NCBI GenBank assembly: GCA_905234985.1
Contig: CAJOJQ010000039.1
Coordinates: 1 to 37,032, forward strand
Reading direction: 5' to 3'
DNA: 37,032 nucleotides
Origin: an uncultured Christensenellaceae bacterium
GTDB lineage: Bacteria; Bacillota; Clostridia; Christensenellales; Aristaeellaceae
Part shown: in pieces, positions 33,186 through 37,032 of the stretch
How the letters are laid out: every line of letters starts with the position of its first letter
Position numbering within the stretch: position 1 is the stretch's first letter
Made by a program: the position numbers and the translations under genes
The notes under the pieces: generated by a model
Told to the model about the DNA's origin: nothing
Seen by the model: only the letters and a program-made list of their open reading frames with translations
Database searches by the model: none

Positions 33186-35027
33186 ATGTCCACCTGGAAA
33201 ACCCGTCTTGCCTGGCTGCGGGCGCTGCCCGAACCCATCCCGGCGGAAGCGAACACCCCCGCGGCAGTGGCGGAAATCGAAGCCAAAACCTATTTTGATA
33301 AAAAGCAGGAAAAAGTAAGTTTCCAACGGGAAGAATCCCTGGGCGAAGCCTATGAAATTCTGAAAACGGCCTCCGGCTACACCCTCCGGGGCGGCGAAAC
33401 GGGCCTGCTGTACGGCGTGTACGCCCTGATTTTCGCCCTGGAAACGGGTTCGCCTCTCCCCCAGGGCGTCCAAAAACCCTATTATCCCCTGCGCATGCTG
33501 AACTGCTGGGACAACATGAGCGGCGACATCGAACGGGGCTACGCGGGCCGTTCCCTGTGGTTCGAGGGCGGCAGATTCTCCTACGACCCCGACCGCATCC
33601 GGCAATTGGGGCGCATGCTTGGCAGCGTGGGGATCAACGTGCTGTGCTTGAACAACGTGAACGTACACCAGCCCGCCCAGGAGCTGATCGACGGCTTCCT
33701 GCCCGAAGTGAGCGCCTTTGCCGCCCTGCTTCGGCCCTTCGGCGTGCGGCTGATGCTGTCCATCGACTTTTCCCAGCCCATCAAGGACGTGGGCACCGCC
33801 GACCCCCTGGACGAACGGGTGCAAGGCTGGTGGGCGGATACGGCGAAGCGCGTCTGGGCCGCCGTGCCCGATTTGGCGGGCTTCCTGGTGAAGGCCGACA
33901 GCGAACACCGCCCCGGCCCCAACACCTATGACCGCACCCACGCGGAAGGGGCCAACATGCTGGCCCGCGTCCTCCGTCCCTTCGGCGGCAAGCTGGTGTG
34001 GCGCGCCTTCGTGTACAACTGCATGCAGGACTGGCGGGACACCAAGACCGACCGCCCCCGCGCCGCCTACGACCTGTACAAGCCCCTGGACGGTGCCTTT
34101 GACGACAACGTGATTTTGCAGGTGAAGCACGGCCCCTACGATTTCCAGGTGCGGGAGCCGGTCTCTCCCCTGCTGCTGGGCATGGAGCGCACGGCCCTGT
34201 CCGTGGAATTCCAGCTGGCCCAGGAATACACCGGCCAGCAGATCGACCTGTACGCCATGCCGCCCCTCTGGCGGGAAGTGTTCGATCAGATGGGCAAGCG
34301 GCGCGTTTCCGCCATCGCCGCGGTGAGCAACCTGGGCCGGGACGATTGCTGGACGGGCCACCCCTTCGCGGCGCTGAACCTGTTCGCCTACGGCCTCTTT
34401 GCCCGGAACCCGGACAGCGACCCCGAAACGGTGATCCGGACGTGGGCAAAGCTCACCTACGCCCTGCCGGAGGATCAGACTGGCACACTGACCGCCCTGC
34501 TGCTGAAAAGCCGTTCCGTGTATGAAAAGTACACCGCCAATTTGGGCCTGTGCTGGATGATCACCCCCAACAGCCACTACGGCCCCAACCCCTACGGCTA
34601 CGAGTTCCAGGCCTGGGGCACCTACACCCGGGCGGATCGTAACGCGGTGGGCATTGACCGGAGCGAAGCGGGCACCGGCTACGTGGCCCAGTATCCCCCG
34701 GCCCTGAAAGCGCTGTACGAATCCCCGGAGACCTGCCCGGACAACCTGCTTTTGTTCTTCCACCGCCTGCCCTATGATTTTGTCATGCGGGACGGCCGCA
34801 CCCTGATTCAGCGCCTGTACGACGACCATTTCGAGGGCTTTAAGCAGGTACAGGCCATGGCGGAAGTGCTGGAAAAGCTGACCCTGCCCGAACCCGACCG
34901 GCAGGAAGCCCGGCGCCGCATGGAAGCGCAGCTGACCAACGCCCGGGAATGGCGCGATATTCTCAACACCTTCTTCCACCGCTTCTGCGGCGTGCCCGAC
35001 GCCAAGGGAAGGAAAATCTACGATTGA
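33186..35027 (+). CDS. aguA: GH67-family alpha-glucuronidase
   Basis: AAGGAGA at 33171-33177 places the start at ATG 33186. The 613-residue enzyme is somewhat shorter than usual for GH67 (about 670-700), mainly by a small N-terminal domain. Signatures are GRSLWFEGG, LGSVGINVLCLNNVNV, GFLVKADSEHRPGP, RTHAEGANMLAR, VWRAFVYN and KHGPYDFQVREPVSP. By spacing with known structures the catalytic acid is probably Glu240 and the base pair Asp319 and Glu347 (QEYTG). GH67 enzymes release 4-O-methyl-glucuronic acid from the non-reducing end of xylo-oligosaccharides, clearing the way for the upstream xylosidase. There is no signal peptide, so the substrate must be imported; no transporter lies in this window. 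Confidence 0.92.
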   Translation: MSTWKTRLAWLRALPEPIPAEANTPAAVAEIEAKTYFDKKQEKVSFQREESLGEAYEILKTASGYTLRGGETGLLYGVYALIFALETGSPLPQGVQKPYYPLRMLNCWDNMSGDIERGYAGRSLWFEGGRFSYDPDRIRQLGRMLGSVGINVLCLNNVNVHQPAQELIDGFLPEVSAFAALLRPFGVRLMLSIDFSQPIKDVGTADPLDERVQGWWADTAKRVWAAVPDLAGFLVKADSEHRPGPNTYDRTHAEGANMLARVLRPFGGKLVWRAFVYNCMQDWRDTKTDRPRAAYDLYKPLDGAFDDNVILQVKHGPYDFQVREPVSPLLLGMERTALSVEFQLAQEYTGQQIDLYAMPPLWREVFDQMGKRRVSAIAAVSNLGRDDCWTGHPFAALNLFAYGLFARNPDSDPETVIRTWAKLTYALPEDQTGTLTALLLKSRSVYEKYTANLGLCWMITPNSHYGPNPYGYEFQAWGTYTRADRNAVGIDRSEAGTGYVAQYPPALKALYESPETCPDNLLLFFHRLPYDFVMRDGRTLIQRLYDDHFEGFKQVQAMAEVLEKLTLPEPDRQEARRRMEAQLTNAREWRDILNTFFHRFCGVPDAKGRKIYD

Positions 35028-35039
35028 CAGTACTGAGGG

Positions 35040-35365
35040 CACGTTGGGGGCTCTCCGCCCCCAAACCTCCGACCAAAGGCCTTCGGCCTCTGGACTCCAC
35101 CAGGCGATTATTCGTTGTTAGGGAAAACAGACAACTTCCGCCTGTCGCTGGGAGATACGGGAATTTGCAGGTTTCTGGCCCGGCGGCTGAAGGCCGCCAA
35201 CCCGGATGCAAAGCATCCGGGGAAAGCCGGGGAAGAATCCCCCTACATTTCGTATCCCCAGCGACAGGCGGGCATCGTTTGGTATATCCGAACAAGTAAC
35301 ATCGCCAGGAGAAGGGTCAAGGGGGATCATCCCCCTTGTGGTGGTTTGGAGGCAAAGCCTCCAAC
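35040..35365. repeat. Cluster of nested palindromes between aguA and argH
   Basis: No gene is visible in the 449-base gap. It holds a hairpin TTGGGGGC/GCCCCCAA (35044-35064), a large inverted pair of about 21 bases at 35138-35159 and 35251-35271 enclosing smaller hairpins (GGCGGCTGAAGGCCGCC, CCGGATGCAAAGCATCCGG), then CAAGGGGGA/TCCCCCTTG (35318-35338) and TTGGAGGC/GCCTCCAA (35346-35364). The outermost hairpins are similar to each other in inverse orientation. The CAAGGGG-type arm resembles the one at 5964-5985. Confidence 0.65.
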
Positions 35366-35405
35366 GTACCCCGTGCGCGGGACATGCTTGCAGCGCCTTT
35401 CGGGC

Positions 35406-35434
35406 TTGTGCGCCGCGCCGGTTTTTGCTATAAT
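35406..35434 (+). promoter_or_regulatory. Promoter of argH
   Basis: TTGTGC (35406-35411) and TATAAT (35429-35434), 17-base spacer, with an extended TGC before the -10; 42 bases ahead of the argH start. Confidence 0.75.
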
Positions 35435-35476
35435 GACTTCCGCAGCCTGTATTGATTGAACGAGGTGAATTGATTT

Positions 35477-36862
35477 ATGAAGCTATGGGGCGGACGGTTC
35501 CAGAAGGAAACCAATCAGATGGTGGACGATTTTCATTCCTCCATTTCCTTTGACAAGCGGCTATTTGCCCAGGACATCAAGGGCAGCATGGCCCACGCGA
35601 AAATGCTGTGCCGTCAGGGCATCATCAGCGCTGCGGACGAAGCGGCCATTCAGGAAGGCTTGAAGGGCATTTTGGCGGACATGCAGGCGGGCAAGGTGGC
35701 GTTTCCGCCGGAGAGCGAAGACATTCACATGCTGGTGGAGCAGATTTTGACGGAGCGCGTGGGCGAAGCGGGCAAGCGCCTGCACACGGGCCGCAGCCGC
35801 AACGATCAGGTGGCTACCGACATGCACCTGTACGCCAAGGACACCTGCGACGATACGCTGGGCATGCTTGCCGATCTGGAAGAAGTGCTGCTGAACTTAG
35901 CGGAAAAGCACGCGGGGGACGTGATGCCCGGCTACACGCACCTGCAGCGGGCGCAGCCCATCACCTTAGGCCACCATTTGATGGCGTATTTTGAAATGTT
36001 CCGCCGGGATATGATAAGGGTACAGAACGCCAAAATCGCCGCCGACAGCTGCCCCTTGGGCTGCGGCGCGCTGGCGGGCACCACCTATCCCCTGGATCGG
36101 GAATTTACGGCGGCGGAATTGGGCTTTGATCGGGTGTACCAGAACAGCCTGGACGGGGTCAGCGACCGGGATTTCCTGCTGGATTATCTGTCCGCCGCCT
36201 CCGTGGGCATGATGCACCTTTCCCGGTTCTGCGAGGAACTGGTGCTGTGGAGCAGCCTGGAATTCGGCTTCCTGACGCTGGACGACGGGTTCGCCACCGG
36301 CTCCTCCATGATGCCGCAGAAAAAAAACCCCGACGTGGCCGAGCTGATCCGGGGCAAAACGGGCCGGGTCTACGGCGATTTGACCGCCCTGCTCACCGTC
36401 ATGAAGGGCCTGCCCCTGGCTTATAACAAGGACATGCAGGAGGACAAGGAAAACTATTTCGACGCGCGGGACACGTGGCTCAAATGCCTGCACGTATTCA
36501 CAGAAATGCTGCGCACCGCCACTTTCCGCTTAAAGAACATGCACGACAGCGCCAGCGCGGGCTTTGCCAACGCCACCGACTGCGCCGATTATCTGGTGAA
36601 GCGCGGCGTGCCTTTCCGGGACGCCCACGCCGTAGCCGGGCGGCTGGTGGCCCACTGCCTGGATAAAGGCTGTGCCCTGGACGACCTGCCCCTTGAAGCG
36701 CTGCGCGCCTTCTCCCCCGCCTTTGACCAGGACGTTTACGAAGCCATTTCCCTCCGCTCCTGCGTCGCCGCCCGCTGCCTCACCGGCGGCCCCGCCCCGG
36801 AAAGGGTGCTTGCCGCCGTACAGGCGGGCCGGGAATGGCTGAAAAGTCTGAATATCAAATGA
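35477..36862 (+). CDS. argH: Argininosuccinate lyase
   Basis: The 461-residue protein catalyses the last step of arginine synthesis, splitting argininosuccinate into arginine and fumarate, as a cytoplasmic homotetramer. The fumarase/aspartase superfamily signature GSSMMPQKKNPD starts at Gly275 and contains the mobile-loop serine; LHTGRSRNDQVATD, PGYTHLQRAQPITLGHH and CPLGCGALAGTTYP are all typical of ArgH. Full length. GAGGTG upstream supports ATG 35477. It stands alone with its own promoter and terminator; argG is not in the window. Confidence 0.97.
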   Translation: MKLWGGRFQKETNQMVDDFHSSISFDKRLFAQDIKGSMAHAKMLCRQGIISAADEAAIQEGLKGILADMQAGKVAFPPESEDIHMLVEQILTERVGEAGKRLHTGRSRNDQVATDMHLYAKDTCDDTLGMLADLEEVLLNLAEKHAGDVMPGYTHLQRAQPITLGHHLMAYFEMFRRDMIRVQNAKIAADSCPLGCGALAGTTYPLDREFTAAELGFDRVYQNSLDGVSDRDFLLDYLSAASVGMMHLSRFCEELVLWSSLEFGFLTLDDGFATGSSMMPQKKNPDVAELIRGKTGRVYGDLTALLTVMKGLPLAYNKDMQEDKENYFDARDTWLKCLHVFTEMLRTATFRLKNMHDSASAGFANATDCADYLVKRGVPFRDAHAVAGRLVAHCLDKGCALDDLPLEALRAFSPAFDQDVYEAISLRSCVAARCLTGGPAPERVLAAVQAGREWLKSLNIK

Positions 36863-36879
36863 CGTTTAATGACCTCGAA

Positions 36880-37032
36880 TTACCAATCCCCTGTTTTCTT
36901 CCGAAAGCAGGGGATTGATTTTTTATCAAAGAAATCTTTACTCAACTTTCCCATAAGCAATTCTCCTCCAAGTCCAATAGCAACAGCGAAAAGCAGGAAG
37001 AAAAAAGGAGGGTTGACATTCAAGCAGGAACG
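36880..37032 (-). CDS. Possible C-terminus of a membrane protein, cut by the window end
   Basis: On the minus strand an open frame enters from the window edge and runs 50 codons to TAA at 36880-36882. It contains PPFFFLLFAVAIGLGGELLMGK, which looks like a transmembrane helix, then a basic tail ending KKTGDW. The frame overlaps the argH terminator, which is unusual but tolerable for convergent genes. It is too short for a family assignment and could be chance. Confidence 0.3.
   Translation of the reverse strand, partial: RSCLNVNPPFFFLLFAVAIGLGGELLMGKLSKDFFDKKSIPCFRKKTGDW
36885..36924 (+). terminator. Terminator after argH
   Basis: AATCCCCTG (36885-36893) pairs perfectly with CAGGGGATT (36908-36916), followed by GATTTTTT. 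Placed 22 bases past the argH stop. Confidence 0.85.

Noticed and set aside
33126..35042. 638-residue minus-strand open frame over aguA
   Set aside because: The plus strand encodes an unmistakable GH67 enzyme; the antisense product is His/Gly/Val-rich shadow sequence.

Overview
The window (about 37 kb, fairly GC-rich) looks like chromosomal DNA of a low-rank-uncertain member of the Bacillota, most likely a gut- or rumen-type Clostridia. Pointers are the ribosomal protein L27 made with a cleavable N-terminal extension next to its protease Prp, consensus TTGACA/TATAAT promoters with 17-base spacers, strong AGGAGG ribosome binding sites, an L10-type leader, very large secreted repeat proteins, and genes for glucuronoxylan breakdown. 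The odd total length and the abrupt start suggest that the window may be a whole assembly contig; that is inference.

Layout. 82-5669 (+): a huge protein made almost entirely of 32-residue YD/GN-type repeats whose N-terminus is missing, followed by a secreted LytR-CpsA-Psr-like protein that has lost its usual arginines and carries a frameshift near its end. 5760-6040: a non-coding palindromic element with imperfect terminal inverted repeats, then tRNA-Leu(GAG). 6378-10996 (+): a compact type III restriction-modification operon (XRE regulator, mod, res) with overlapping genes. 11169-12406 (+): two overlapping flavodoxin-fold genes, the second with membrane segments. 12539-22687 (-): a 3382-residue secreted protein with three tandem units of about 660 residues and a leucine-rich tail. 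22857-23921 (-): a tandem GNAT acetyltransferase. 24119-25038 (-): rplU-prp-rpmA, with rplU frameshifted. 25228-25310 (-): tRNA-Leu(UAA). 25371-26558 (+): rplJ-rplL behind an L10-type leader, detached from the usual rplKA and rpoBC neighbours.

26574-30525 (-): a FIST-GGDEF sensor/diguanylate cyclase gene broken by a 2096-base IS1634-family insertion sequence. The insertion has 13-base perfect terminal inverted repeats and is flanked by an 89-base perfect direct repeat. Removing it with one repeat copy restores an in-frame protein of 588 residues. 30732-35027 (+): a metallo-beta-lactamase-fold hydrolase, a GH39-type beta-xylosidase and a GH67-type alpha-glucuronidase, all without signal peptides, which fits cytoplasmic processing of imported glucuronoxylan oligomers. 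35040-35365: a second cluster of nested palindromes. 35477-36862 (+): argH, followed by a terminator and the possible end of an opposite-strand membrane protein.

The strongest observations are the IS1634-type insertion with its long target duplication, the two giant repeat proteins, the arginine-less LCP protein, and the recurring palindromic intergenic elements. Two frameshifts (LCP gene, rplU) and the damaged start of the first gene could be real or assembly errors; the reads would decide.
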